NCBI RefSeq assembly: GCF_023146395.1
Contig: NZ_JAGLCD010000006.1
Span: 62,001 to 126,000 of the forward strand
Reading direction: 5' to 3'
From: Aeromicrobium sp.
GTDB lineage: Bacteria; Actinomycetota; Actinomycetes; Propionibacteriales; Nocardioidaceae
Length of the DNA stretch: 64,000 bases
In this document: positions 18,193 through 26,151 of the stretch, piece by piece
How positions within the stretch are numbered: the first letter of the stretch is position 1
Layout: each line of letters starts with the position of its first letter
The notes under the pieces: generated by a model
Seen by the model: the letters and a program-made list of their open reading frames with translations, nothing else
Databases searched by the model: none
Told to the model about the DNA's origin: nothing
Program-made: the position numbers and the translations under genes

Positions 18193-18333
18193 ATGTTGAT
18201 CATTCTCGCGCTGCTGGCACTCCTCGTCTGGGCGACCTGGCGCACCGTGGTCCTGGTCCGTAGCGACGGGCTCGGAGACGTCCCGCCGCCGCGGAGCCAC
18301 GACCACGAGTGGGTGGCCCCGTGGCGCGCCTGA
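18193..18333 (+). CDS. 46-residue single-pass membrane peptide
   Basis: A short frame, ATG to TGA, encoding a peptide whose first 22 residues are a hydrophobic helix (LIILALLALLVWATW) followed by a polar tail with PPPRSHDHEW. It is the first frame after the MocR operator and its end overlaps the start of the YczE-like gene by 13 or 25 bases depending on the start used there, so the two are probably cotranscribed and translationally coupled. I know of no family for it; a small partner of the transporter-like protein is possible. Confidence 0.5.
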   Translation: MLIILALLALLVWATWRTVVLVRSDGLGDVPPPRSHDHEWVAPWRA

Positions 18334-19058
18334 TCCCCACGAGCACCGCCGGACGCTTCGTCCGGCTCCTGATCGGCCTGTGGCTCTACGGCGCCACGAT
18401 GGGATTCCTGGTGGAGGCCGGTCTCGGACTCGATCCGTGGGACGTGTTCCACGAGGGCGTCACCGAGATCGTGCCGCTGACGTTCGGCCAGGTCGTGATC
18501 CTGACCGGCGCCGTGGTGATGCTGGCGTGGATCCCGTTGCGGCAGCGCCCCGGCATCGGGACGGTGCTCAACGTCGTGCTGATCGGCGTCGCGGCCGACG
18601 TCACGCTGGCGTGGCTGCCGACTCCCGACCACCTCGGGGTGCAGATCTCCTTCCTGGCGATCGGCATCGTGGGCAACGGCCTCGCCGGGGCGCTCTACAT
18701 CGGTGCGGACTTCGGCACCGGGCCGCGCGACGGGCTCTGGAGCGGCCTGGTGCGCATCACGGGGCTCAGCATCCGCGTCGTCCGCACCTCGCTCGAGGTC
18801 ACCGTGCTCGCGGTCGGTTTCGCGCTCGGCGGCACGGTCGGGATCGGCACCGTCCTGTACGCGCTGCTGATCGGCCCGATCGTGCAGCTCTTCCTGGGTC
18901 TGCTCGACGGATCCGGGCCGAGGTCAACGGCGTGTGGCGATGACGAGGCTGGCGTCGGCGTCGATGAGCAGCTCGACGGCGACGAACCGCTCGTCGGTCA
19001 GCCACTGCTCGCGGACCGTGTCGACCTGGCCGTCGACGATCGGCGGCCAGTGCGCTGA
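18309..19058 (+). CDS. yczE: YczE/YyaS/YitT-type integral membrane protein
   Basis: A multi-pass membrane protein with the YczE pattern: GLWLYGATMGFLVEAGLGLDPWDVFHEGV, then GTVLNVVLIG, GNGLAGALYIGADFGTGPRDGLWSGL and a final LGGTVGIGTVLYALLIGPIVQLFLGLL. About five to six helices fill the first 205 residues. The last 45 residues are hydrophilic and unlike the family; they are read across the antisense methyltransferase gene. Start is GTG 18309 or more likely GTG 18321. Transport of a pyridoxal-related or other small molecule has been suggested for the family because of MocR linkage; unproven here. Confidence 0.75.
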   Translation: MGGPVARLIPTSTAGRFVRLLIGLWLYGATMGFLVEAGLGLDPWDVFHEGVTEIVPLTFGQVVILTGAVVMLAWIPLRQRPGIGTVLNVVLIGVAADVTLAWLPTPDHLGVQISFLAIGIVGNGLAGALYIGADFGTGPRDGLWSGLVRITGLSIRVVRTSLEVTVLAVGFALGGTVGIGTVLYALLIGPIVQLFLGLLDGSGPRSTACGDDEAGVGVDEQLDGDEPLVGQPLLADRVDLAVDDRRPVR

Positions 19059-19487
19059 CGCCGTGAAGTCGTCGAGAACGGCGATGCCGCCGGGCTCGAG
19101 GAGCGCCGCGAGGTGGTCGATCTCGGCCATGACCTCGCGGACGTCGACGAAGATCAGCGAGAACGGCGCGTACTGCTCGAGCGTGGTCCAGTCGCCGGAG
19201 ACGATGTCGACGTTCGGGACGCTGCTGAAGATCTCCTGGACGTCCTCGGCCAGCGACGGGTCGAGCTCCGCGCTGACGATGCGGGTTCCCTCGGCGGCGC
19301 CGCTCGACAGCCACGCCGAGCCGACGCCGGTGCCCGTGCCGAGCTCGGCCAAGGTGCCGGAGCGTGCCGCCGCCAGCGTCGCGAGCAGCCGCCCCGTCTC
19401 GTGCCGGGTCGAGGTGATGAATCCGCGTTGGCGGGCCAGGTCGAGGGTGCGTCCGACCAGGGCCGGGACGTCGAACGGAGAGGACAC
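18924..19487 (-). CDS. Class I SAM-dependent O-methyltransferase
   Basis: A 187-residue methyltransferase of the small O-methyltransferase type. Motif I is LAELGTGTGVGSAWLSSG, the acidic residue that binds the SAM ribose is in IVSAELDPSLAEDV, and FSLIFVDVRE and LLEPGGIAVLDDF follow. The substrate is unknown. GTG 19487 was chosen because the MSSPFDVPALVGRTLDLARQRGF start matches family length; a longer frame exists. Its 3' 135 bases are antisense to the tail of the yczE-like gene. Confidence 0.78.
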   Translation of the reverse strand: MSSPFDVPALVGRTLDLARQRGFITSTRHETGRLLATLAAARSGTLAELGTGTGVGSAWLSSGAAEGTRIVSAELDPSLAEDVQEIFSSVPNVDIVSGDWTTLEQYAPFSLIFVDVREVMAEIDHLAALLEPGGIAVLDDFTASAHWPPIVDGQVDTVREQWLTDERFVAVELLIDADASLVIATRR

Positions 19488-19544
19488 GGGTGTCAGTCTT
19501 TCACGCGGGACGGGCCTGGCCCGCCACGCCGCCACGCCGGTCGT

Positions 19545-19556
19545 TACCGATCGGTA
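19545..19556. promoter_or_regulatory. TetR-type palindrome TACCGATCGGTA
   Basis: A perfect 12-bp palindrome 23 bases upstream of a TAGAGT -10 box (19579-19584). The sequence resembles operators of TetR-family repressors. It would overlap the -35 region of the downstream leader transcript; no TetR gene is in the window. Confidence 0.4.
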
Positions 19557-19591
19557 GCCAGGACGAGGACCGGTGGGGTAGAGTCCCTGCC

Positions 19592-19639
19592 ATGCGGAAG
19601 CAGCTCGTATCCATCGCTTGCCGCGGCAGGGTCTCCTAA
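19592..19639 (+). CDS. Leader peptide MRKQLVSIACRGRVS
   Basis: A 15-codon frame, ATG to TAA, beginning eight bases after a TAGAGT -10 box, so essentially leaderless. Its last codons form the left arm of a 10-bp hairpin (19621-19660). It therefore looks like a translated cis-regulatory leader rather than a functional protein. The Cys-Arg-Gly-Arg codons lie inside the stem. The nearby genes leuB and ilvE suggest a branched-chain amino acid link, but the effector is unknown. Confidence 0.55.
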   Translation: MRKQLVSIACRGRVS

Positions 19640-19660
19640 AGGGCCGACTTCCTGCCGCGG
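19621..19660 (+). promoter_or_regulatory. 10-bp hairpin overlapping the leader peptide stop
   Basis: CCGCGGCAGG (19621-19630) and CCTGCCGCGG (19651-19660) form a perfect stem with a 20-base loop that contains the TAA stop of the leader peptide and a GGGCCG run. A ribosome on the leader would melt the left arm. No T run follows, so termination would have to be Rho-type or the switch could be translational. The rest of the 324-base gap between the O-methyltransferase and the small gene at 19812 holds nothing else I recognise. Confidence 0.6.
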
Positions 19661-19811
19661 AGTTCCAGCGTTGGCCCGCTGAACCGCTGCAGGATCGCAT
19701 CGATCGCCACCCTGATCTGCTCCTTCTCGCGTCGGTCACCCCGACGAAGTGGTTCCGCGGACCAGCTGTCTGCACGACCGCTGACCATCAGAACCGAGAA
19801 GGAGCTTCATC

Positions 19812-19913
19812 ATGCCTGGACCTGTGATCGAGTGGGGACCTGCCCACCTGCGCGACGACGCGAGCGAGATGCTGGACGCCCTGGCCGACGCCGACCGTCC
19901 CGACGACAACTGA
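19812..19913 (+). CDS. 33-residue acidic small protein
   Basis: A short frame, ATG to TGA, with a strong GAGAAGGAG ribosome-binding site seven bases upstream. The product begins MPGPVIEWGPAHL and ends in an acidic stretch rich in Asp and Ala. It follows the leader peptide and hairpin in the same orientation and ends 71 bases before leuB, which has its own promoter. I do not recognise the protein. The clear ribosome-binding site is the main reason to believe it is translated. Confidence 0.5.
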   Translation: MPGPVIEWGPAHLRDDASEMLDALADADRPDDN

Positions 19914-19984
19914 CGACCCGAACGGCGACCGATGGGTGAGACGCCGGTTTCAGCATCTGAGACCGCTCGTCCTAGGATGACCTC

Positions 19985-21064
19985 ATGACGCAGACGTACA
20001 ACCTCGCGATCGTTCCCGGCGACGGCATCGGCCCGGAAGTCACCGACCAGGCCCTCCAGGTCCTCGACCAGGTGGCCGGCCGGCACGACCTGTCCTTCGC
20101 CCGGACCGAGTACGACCTCGGTGCACGGCGGTGGCACGCGACGGGCGAGACGCTGCCCGACGGCGTCCTCGAGGAGATTCGCGGCCAGGACGCGATCCTC
20201 CTCGGGGCCGTCGGCGATCCGAGCGTGCCGTCAGGCGTGCTCGAGCGGGGCCTGCTGCTGAAGCTGCGCTTCGAGCTCGACCACTACGTCAACCTGCGAC
20301 CGTCGACCCTGTTCCCGGGGGTGCCGACCCCGCTGGCCGAGCACGTCACGGGGCGCGGCCCCATCGACTTCGTCGTGGTCCGCGAGGGCACCGAAGGCCC
20401 GTACGTGGGCAACGGTGGCGCGATCCGGGTCGGCACGCCGCAGGAGGTCGCCACCGAGGTCAGCCTCAACACGGCCTTCGGAGTCGAGCGCGTCGTGCGC
20501 GACGCCTTCGCGCGGGCTCAGGCCCGGGCGCGCCGCAAGCTCACGCTCGTGCACAAGAACAATGTGCTCGTGCACGCGGGCCACCTGTGGAGCCGCACGG
20601 TCGACGCCGTCGCGGCGGAGTTCCCCCAGGTCAGTGTCGACTACCTGCACGTCGACGCCGCCACGATCTTCCTGGCCACCGACCCGGCCCGCTTCGACGT
20701 CATCGTCACCGACAACCTGTTCGGCGACATCCTGACCGACCTCGCCGCCGCGATCACCGGTGGCATCGGCCTCGCAGCCAGCGGCAACGTCAACCCCGAC
20801 CGCACGACGCCCAGCATGTTCGAGCCGGTGCACGGCTCGGCGCCGGACATCGCCGGCCAGGGCAAGGCCGATCCCACGGCCGCCATCTTGTCGGCCGGGC
20901 TCCTCCTGGAGCACCTGGGGCACCCGGAGGCGGCGGCCGAGATCAGCGCGGCCGTCGAGGCCGACATCGCCAGCCGGTCGGGCGCCGCAGGTGCCCCGCG
21001 CACGACGCAGGAGGTGGGGGAGGCCATCGGTTCGCTGCTGGCCGCGGGCGTACCGGTGGGCTGA
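19985..21064 (+). CDS. leuB: 3-isopropylmalate dehydrogenase
   Basis: NAD-dependent oxidative decarboxylation of 3-isopropylmalate in leucine synthesis; the enzyme can also act on beta-methyl-D-malate in the citramalate route to isoleucine. The 359 residues carry [11 protein letters not shown] at the N-terminus, the substrate helix [16 protein letters not shown], the HKNNVL segment and the metal/NAD site [26 protein letters not shown] and [20 protein letters not shown]. The ATG is seven bases after TAGGAT (19973-19978), so it is probably leaderless and not dependent on the leader further upstream. Confidence 0.96.
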   Translation: MTQTYNLAIVPGDGIGPEVTDQALQVLDQVAGRHDLSFARTEYDLGARRWHATGETLPDGVLEEIRGQDAILLGAVGDPSVPSGVLERGLLLKLRFELDHYVNLRPSTLFPGVPTPLAEHVTGRGPIDFVVVREGTEGPYVGNGGAIRVGTPQEVATEVSLNTAFGVERVVRDAFARAQARARRKLTLVHKNNVLVHAGHLWSRTVDAVAAEFPQVSVDYLHVDAATIFLATDPARFDVIVTDNLFGDILTDLAAAITGGIGLAASGNVNPDRTTPSMFEPVHGSAPDIAGQGKADPTAAILSAGLLLEHLGHPEAAAEISAAVEADIASRSGAAGAPRTTQEVGEAIGSLLAAGVPVG

Positions 21065-21110
21065 CCGTCCACCCTGTCCCACCCTCGTCGAAAGCACTAC
21101 CGTGAACTCC

Positions 21111-22205
21111 ATGACCACCACGCCGTTCGCCAGCACGTTCACCTCGAACACCGCCGCGCGCACGGACGCCGAACGATCGGCGATCCTCGCCGACCCCGGG
21201 TTCGGCAACCACTTCACCGACCACATGTTCCTGGCCGAGTGGACCCCCGACGGCGGCTGGCAGGACGGCCGGGTGGTCCCGTACGGCCCGCTGCTCCTCG
21301 ATCCGGCCACCGCCGTCCTGCACTACGCGCAGGAGATCTTCGAGGGACTCAAGGCGTACGCGCACGCCGACGGATCGGTGTGGGGCTTCCGGCCGGAGGC
21401 CAACGCCGACCGGCTCGCCCGCTCGGCCCACCGGCTCGCCCTGCCGGAGCTGCCGCAGGACTGGTTCCTCGGGTCGATCCGCGAGCTCGTGACCGCCGAC
21501 CGCGCCTGGGTGCCGACCGGTGAGGAGCGCAGCCTGTACCTGCGTCCCTTCATGTTCGCCTCCGAGGTCTTCCTGGGAGTGCGCCCCTCGCAGCACGTGA
21601 CCTACTCGGTCATCGCGTCGCCGGCGGGCGCCTACTTCAAGGCCGGTCTCAAGCCGGTCGACATCTGGCTCTCCGAGACGTTCACGCGCGCGGGGGCCGG
21701 AGGCACGGGCGCGGCCAAGTGCGGTGGCAACTACGCCGCCAGCCTGCTGCCGCAGCAGGAGGCCTTCGCTCACGGCTGCGAGCAGGTCGCCTTCCTGGAC
21801 TCGGTCGAGAACCGGTGGGTCGAGGAGCTCGGTGGCATGAACCTGTACTTCGTGCAGTCCGACGGCTCCATCGTCACCCCGGAGCTCAGCGGCTCGATCC
21901 TCGAGGGCATCACCCGCGACTCGATCATGACCCTGGCCCGCGACCTCGGCCATGAGGTCGTCGAGCGCAAGGTCTCGATCGAGGAGTGGCGCGAGGGCGT
22001 CGCGAGCGGCCAGATCTCCGAGGTCTTCGCCTGCGGGACCGCGGCCGTGGTCACGCCCGTCGGCCGGCTGGCCTGGGACGGTGGCGAGGTCGACAGCGCC
22101 AAGGGTGAGATCGGCAAGGTCACGGCCGAGCTGCGCTCGGCGCTGGTCGACATCCAGTACGGACGCGCCGAGGACCGCCACGGCTGGATGACCCGGCTCG
22201 TCTGA
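21111..22205 (+). CDS. ilvE: Branched-chain amino acid aminotransferase
   Basis: PLP enzyme of fold type IV performing the last transamination to Val, Leu and Ile. The 364-residue product has the PLP Lys203 in AAKCGGNYAAS, the YAQEIFEGLKAY and LRPFMFASE blocks and the C-terminal SGSILEGITRDSIMTLARDLG and EVFACGTAAVVTPVG signatures. ATG 21111 was chosen; an in-frame GTG at 21102 would add three residues. A TACCGT box at 21098 suggests its own promoter. It lies 47 bases after leuB. Confidence 0.95.
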   Translation: MTTTPFASTFTSNTAARTDAERSAILADPGFGNHFTDHMFLAEWTPDGGWQDGRVVPYGPLLLDPATAVLHYAQEIFEGLKAYAHADGSVWGFRPEANADRLARSAHRLALPELPQDWFLGSIRELVTADRAWVPTGEERSLYLRPFMFASEVFLGVRPSQHVTYSVIASPAGAYFKAGLKPVDIWLSETFTRAGAGGTGAAKCGGNYAASLLPQQEAFAHGCEQVAFLDSVENRWVEELGGMNLYFVQSDGSIVTPELSGSILEGITRDSIMTLARDLGHEVVERKVSIEEWREGVASGQISEVFACGTAAVVTPVGRLAWDGGEVDSAKGEIGKVTAELRSALVDIQYGRAEDRHGWMTRLV

Positions 22206-22223
22206 GCCGGTGGTCGTGGCGCC

Positions 22224-22667
22224 TCAGGCGCCGTCCGGACCGACCGGGTCGGAGACGTCGCTGGAGAGATCGACCACGAGCCAGCGATTGCTGTCCTTCT
22301 CGAGCTCGTACACGGAGGTGTGCTCGTACTGCTCCGCCTCGCCGTCCACGTCGTAGGACTGGGTGACGTCCACCGAGACCGTGGCCTCGCGGTCGTCGTG
22401 CTCGACGATCTCGAGGTCGTCGATCTCCAGGGCGAACGACTCGTCGTCGTAGCCCTGGTCCTCGGCCGCCTCCCGCGCGTCGTCGAGGGCGTCCTCACAG
22501 TCCTTGACCGTGTCGAGATCGGTGATCGGGTGGGCGATGAGGACCTCGCAGTCCTCGGCGTTCGGGGCCTCGACGAACGACTCCAGGGCCACGTCCGGAG
22601 CCTGGGGGTCGCCGTCGGGGCCGGGTCCCGTCTCGGAGTTCGCGTCCGACGACCCGAGGGCCAGCAC
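22224..22667 (-). CDS. Hypothetical acidic protein (DUF4878-like), lacks signal sequence
   Basis: A 147-residue acidic protein with two Cys (EDCEVL, KDCEDAL), a pattern of alternating strands (EIDDLEIVEHDDREATVSVDVTQ, HTSVYELEKDSNRWLVVDLSSD) and length like the NTF2-fold DUF4878 lipoproteins. The only usable start is GTG 22667; a stop lies ten codons further upstream in frame, and the short VVLALG stretch is too brief for a signal peptide. Either it is cytosolic or its original signal region has been lost. It follows the reductase gene by 27 bases. Function is unknown. Confidence 0.5.
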   Translation of the reverse strand: MLALGSSDANSETGPGPDGDPQAPDVALESFVEAPNAEDCEVLIAHPITDLDTVKDCEDALDDAREAAEDQGYDDESFALEIDDLEIVEHDDREATVSVDVTQSYDVDGEAEQYEHTSVYELEKDSNRWLVVDLSSDVSDPVGPDGA

Positions 22668-22694
22668 GACCGCTCCCGCTGGCCCGGGGCGTCG

Positions 22695-23705
22695 TCAGTC
22701 CTCGCGTGCCACGACCACCTTGCCGATGACGTGGCCGTCCTCGACGAGGCGGTGCGCCTCGCGCAGCTGCGCCGCGTCGATCGGCGTGAGGGTCGTGGTG
22801 ATGGTGGAGCGGAAGGTCCCCGCATCGACGAGTCGCGCGACCTCGGTCAGGATCTCGTGCTGGCGGACCTGGTCGGCGCCACCCTGGAGGGGACGGGTGA
22901 ACATGAGCTCCCAGTGCCACGACAGGCTCTTGGACTTGAACGCCCGGACGTCCAGCGACGACGGATCGTCGATCGCGACGACGGCTCCGAACGGCCGGAG
23001 CAGGTCGGCGAACGTCTCGACCATGCCCTCGGAGTGTGCGGTGAAGATCCAGTCGACGCCGTCGGGGGCGATGCTGCCGACACCTGCGGCGAGGTCGTCA
23101 CGGTGGTTCACCACGTGGTCGGCTCCGAGCGACCGCACCCAGGCCTCGCCCTCGGGGTGTGAGGCCGTCGCGATGACCGCGACCTGAGGGAGCAGGTGCT
23201 CGACGATCTGGAGCATGATCGAGCCGACGCCGCCCGTCGCACCCACCACGAGCAGGGTCCCGCTCGAGTCCGGCGTCAGTCGCAGCTTGTCGAACAGCGA
23301 CTCCCACGCCGTGATGGCCGTGAGCGGCAGGGCCGCGGCCTCGGTGAATGACAGGGTCGCGGGCTTGGGGCCGACGATGCGCTCGTCGACCAGGTGCAGC
23401 GCGGCGTTGCTGCCGGGACGGCTGATGTCGCCGGCGTACCAGACCTCGTCGCCCGGCTGGAAGAGCGTCACGGCCCGACCGACGTCGCGCACGATGCCGC
23501 TGGCGTCGAAGCCGAGCACTCGCTCGCCGTCGGGGTCGCCGCCGAGGCGGACCTTGACGTCCACGGGGTTGACCGAGACCGCGCGGACGTCGACCACGAG
23601 GTCGTGCGGGCCGGGCGAGGGGGCGTCCAGCACGACGTCGACGAGCGCCTCCGGGTCGGTGGCGGGCAGGGAGCGTGTGAAGGCGACGGCGGTGTTGGGG
23701 ATCAT
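22695..23705 (-). CDS. Zinc-type alcohol dehydrogenase / quinone reductase-like MDR protein
   Basis: A 336-residue medium-chain dehydrogenase/reductase. The N-terminal GroES-like domain has VRAVSVNPVDVKVR and VLGFDASGIVRDVG; the Rossmann domain has VVGATGGVGSIMLQIVEHL and the LGADHVVNHRDDL segment. The Cys and His ligands of zinc alcohol dehydrogenases are not evident, so it is likely a zinc-independent NADPH-dependent reductase despite the usual family name. The ATG at 23705 gives a standard length. Substrate is unknown; quinones or reactive carbonyls are typical. Confidence 0.82.
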   Translation of the reverse strand: MIPNTAVAFTRSLPATDPEALVDVVLDAPSPGPHDLVVDVRAVSVNPVDVKVRLGGDPDGERVLGFDASGIVRDVGRAVTLFQPGDEVWYAGDISRPGSNAALHLVDERIVGPKPATLSFTEAAALPLTAITAWESLFDKLRLTPDSSGTLLVVGATGGVGSIMLQIVEHLLPQVAVIATASHPEGEAWVRSLGADHVVNHRDDLAAGVGSIAPDGVDWIFTAHSEGMVETFADLLRPFGAVVAIDDPSSLDVRAFKSKSLSWHWELMFTRPLQGGADQVRQHEILTEVARLVDAGTFRSTITTTLTPIDAAQLREAHRLVEDGHVIGKVVVARED

Positions 23706-23855
23706 GGCTCCAGCCTGCGCGACGGCGTCAAGCGCGGCTCGTCCAGTCGTGGCCAGCCGAGCGACAGGCCGGGAGCTCCGGCACGCACGGACGGGCTCCG
23801 TGACGACCCCGTGTGGGGTCGACGGGTCGAGTGCGACGTGTGATTCGATCGGACT

Positions 23856-25289
23856 ATGACCCACCTCACATCCGATGCGCCTGCGACGCGCCTCGAGCAC
23901 GACCTGATCGGGGAGCGCCCGGTGCCGGCGGAGGTCTACTGGGGCGTGCACACCCTTCGCGCCCTGGAGAACTTCCCCATCACCGGCATCCCGATCTCCG
24001 AGAGTCCGTACCTCGTGGAGGCGTTGGCCTCGGTCAAGGAGGCCGCCGCGCTCGCGAACCATCAGCTCGGTCTGCTCGACGACACACGGTTCGGCGCGAT
24101 CCGCGACGCCTGCGAGGAGATCAGGGCCGGGCAGTGGCACGACCAGTTCGTGGTCGACGTGATCCAGGGCGGCGCGGGCACCTCGACCAACATGAACGCC
24201 AACGAGGTCATCGCGAACCGGGCCCTGGAGATCCTGGGGCACGCCAAGGGCGACCATCACGTGCTGCATCCCAACGAGCACGTCAACCTCAGCCAGTCGA
24301 CCAACGACGTCTACCCGACGGCCGTCAAGATCTCGATGATCCTGGCCGCGCGCGACCTGCTGAGCGCGATGGCCCGCCTCGAGGACTCGTTCGCCCGCAA
24401 GGCGCTGGAGTTCCACGACGTGCTGAAGATGGGGCGCACGCAGCTGCAGGACGCGGTGCCGATGACGCTCGGCCAGGAGTTCGGGACGTACGCCCAGATG
24501 CTCGCCGAGGACCGCGCCCGCCTGTCGGAGGCCGTCGCGCTGCTCCACGAGATCAACCTCGGCGCCACCGCGATCGGCACGATGCTCAACGCACCGTCGG
24601 GCTACGTGCAGATCGCCTGCACGCACCTGCGCGACATCACGGGCCTCCCGCTCGAGACGGCGGTCGACCTGATCGAGGCGACCCAGGACTGCGGCGCCTT
24701 CGTGCAGGTGTCCGGCACGCTCAAGCGGGTCGCGGTCAAGCTCGGCAAGATCTGCAACGACCTGCGACTGCTGTCGTCCGGTCCACGGGCCGGCCTGGGG
24801 GAGATCAACCTGCCGGCGGTGCAGGCGGGGTCGAGCATCATGCCCGGCAAGGTCAATCCCGTGATCCCCGAGGTCGTCAACCAGGTGGCCTTCCAGATCA
24901 TCGGCCACGACGTGACGGTGTCGATGGCGGCCGAGGCCGGACAGCTGCAGCTCAACGCCTTCGAGCCGGTGATCTGCTTCTCGCTGGCGGCCGGGATCTC
25001 GCGGCTCGAGCAGGCCGTCGTGGTCCTGGCCGAACGCTGCGTCGACGGCATCACGGCGAACGTGGGCCACCTACGGGCCGAGGTCGAGCGATCGATCGGC
25101 CTGGTGACGGCCCTGAACCCCTTCATCGGCTACGAGGCGGCTACCCTCGTCGCGAAGGAGGCGTTGGCGACGGGCCGGGGCGTCGCCGAGCTCGTACTCG
25201 AGAAGGGGCTCCTGCCCCCGGAACAGCTGCAGCGGATCCTGCGGCCCGAGACCTTGGCCAATCTGGGACCCAAGCCGCCCGTCAGGTGA
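23856..25289 (+). CDS. aspA: Aspartate ammonia-lyase
   Basis: Reversible deamination of L-aspartate to fumarate and ammonia. The 477-residue protein contains the fumarase/aspartase signature GSSIMPGKVNP at residues 325-335 and the conserved GGAGTSTNMNANEV and NEHVNLSQSTNDVYPTA blocks that bind substrate. The N-terminus matches aspartase (EHDLIGERPVPAEVYWGVHTLRALENF) better than fumarase C. It overlaps the convergent hypothetical gene by eight bases. Confidence 0.94.
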   Translation: MTHLTSDAPATRLEHDLIGERPVPAEVYWGVHTLRALENFPITGIPISESPYLVEALASVKEAAALANHQLGLLDDTRFGAIRDACEEIRAGQWHDQFVVDVIQGGAGTSTNMNANEVIANRALEILGHAKGDHHVLHPNEHVNLSQSTNDVYPTAVKISMILAARDLLSAMARLEDSFARKALEFHDVLKMGRTQLQDAVPMTLGQEFGTYAQMLAEDRARLSEAVALLHEINLGATAIGTMLNAPSGYVQIACTHLRDITGLPLETAVDLIEATQDCGAFVQVSGTLKRVAVKLGKICNDLRLLSSGPRAGLGEINLPAVQAGSSIMPGKVNPVIPEVVNQVAFQIIGHDVTVSMAAEAGQLQLNAFEPVICFSLAAGISRLEQAVVVLAERCVDGITANVGHLRAEVERSIGLVTALNPFIGYEAATLVAKEALATGRGVAELVLEKGLLPPEQLQRILRPETLANLGPKPPVR

Positions 25290-25977
25290 AGAGGGCGACG
25301 GCGTCGCCGTCGATCGAGACGATGAGCTCGCCGGCCGCGAGTCCGATCGTGACCTCGACCCCGTAGCCGTCCGGCGTCCCGTCGGGTCGCGGCGGTGCCG
25401 GCTCGCCGAGCGCCTCGGCGACGTCGGCCAGGGTCACGGTGGCCGGACCGACCGGGTCGTGCTCGGGCCACTCGGCGAGCAGGCGGTGGGCCAGGCCGGT
25501 CAGCACCGCGAGCGTCGCGGGCAGCGCCGCGAAGGAGACGTCGGCGCAGCGCAGCTCGGGCAGGCCGAAGGTCGCCAGACCGTGGGAGACGACGTCTGAC
25601 CCGCTGGCCTGCACGCCGTCGACGTCGAGCGCGACCCACTGACGCGGGGCGCGAGGATCGGTCTGGTCGACCGTGTGGGTCACGAGGCGAGGCACGGCGA
25701 GGTCGATGACCACGCCGTCGTGCTGGCTCGCCAGCGTGAGTGCCTCCAGCCGGGCGGCCACCGCGTCGGCCTGGGCCGTTGCGACGGGGCCCGACCGGTG
25801 CAGGACCCGGGCGTGCGGGCGGGCCTCGAACGCCGCCAGCTGTTCGGCGTCGGCGCCGAAGCGCCGCAGCAGCGCCACGGAGGGCAGCGGTACCGGCACC
25901 GGCTCGACCGGATCGAGCGGCGCCGCGGTCGCGACCGCGTGGACGCTGTGGCGGAGCTCGGGCACAGGCACGGTCAT
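25282..25977 (-). CDS. Hypothetical protein, function unknown
   Basis: A 231-residue protein I do not recognise. It has no signal peptide or membrane helix. The middle contains RVLHRSGPVATAQADAVAARLEALTLASQHDGVVIDLAVPRL, and the end alternates short acidic strands (GYGVEVTIGLAAGELIVSIDGDAVALF). Amino acid composition is typical of soluble actinobacterial proteins and the frame has no better competitor on the other strand, so it is probably real. The start at ATG 25977 lies within about 20 bases of the cimA leader promoter, whose transcription runs the other way. Confidence 0.55.
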   Translation of the reverse strand: MTVPVPELRHSVHAVATAAPLDPVEPVPVPLPSVALLRRFGADAEQLAAFEARPHARVLHRSGPVATAQADAVAARLEALTLASQHDGVVIDLAVPRLVTHTVDQTDPRAPRQWVALDVDGVQASGSDVVSHGLATFGLPELRCADVSFAALPATLAVLTGLAHRLLAEWPEHDPVGPATVTLADVAEALGEPAPPRPDGTPDGYGVEVTIGLAAGELIVSIDGDAVALFT

Positions 25978-25992
25978 CGGTTCGGTCCCGTC

Positions 25993-26021
25993 TTGGCAAG
26001 CATCGCGTCGAAGTCTAGACT
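25993..26021 (+). promoter_or_regulatory. Promoter of the cimA leader
   Basis: A -35 element TTGGCA (25993-25998) and a -10 element TAGACT (26016-26021) separated by exactly 17 bases. The start site should be at about 26028, two bases before the GTG of the leader peptide. Confidence 0.75.
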
Positions 26022-26029
26022 CAGGAACT

Positions 26030-26086
26030 GTGACGAGCCCCATGATCACGGCCGTGATCATCATTGCCGGGCGCGCCGGGTCCTGA
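26030..26086 (+). CDS. cimA leader peptide (attenuator)
   Basis: An 18-residue frame, GTG to TGA, with the sequence MTSPMITAVIIIAGRAGS. Val followed by three Ile codons in a row, plus an earlier Ile, marks it as a control peptide sensing isoleucine (and valine) supply. It is followed by a TCCTG/CAGGA hairpin (26081-26095) and an intrinsic terminator just before cimA. Confidence 0.8.
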   Translation: MTSPMITAVIIIAGRAGS

Positions 26087-26106
26087 CCGACAGGAACCAG
26101 CGCGCT

Positions 26107-26133
26107 GCCTCCCGATCCCCGGGGGGCTTTTTT
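26107..26133 (+). terminator. cimA attenuator terminator
   Basis: GCCTCC (26107-26112) pairs with GGGGGC (26122-26127), followed by six T (26128-26133). Upstream GCGCGC blocks near 26071 and 26100 could pair with each other and offer an alternative fold. The structure lies between the Ile-rich leader and the cimA ribosome-binding site. Confidence 0.8.
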
Positions 26134-26151
26134 GTTGCCACGAGGAACACC

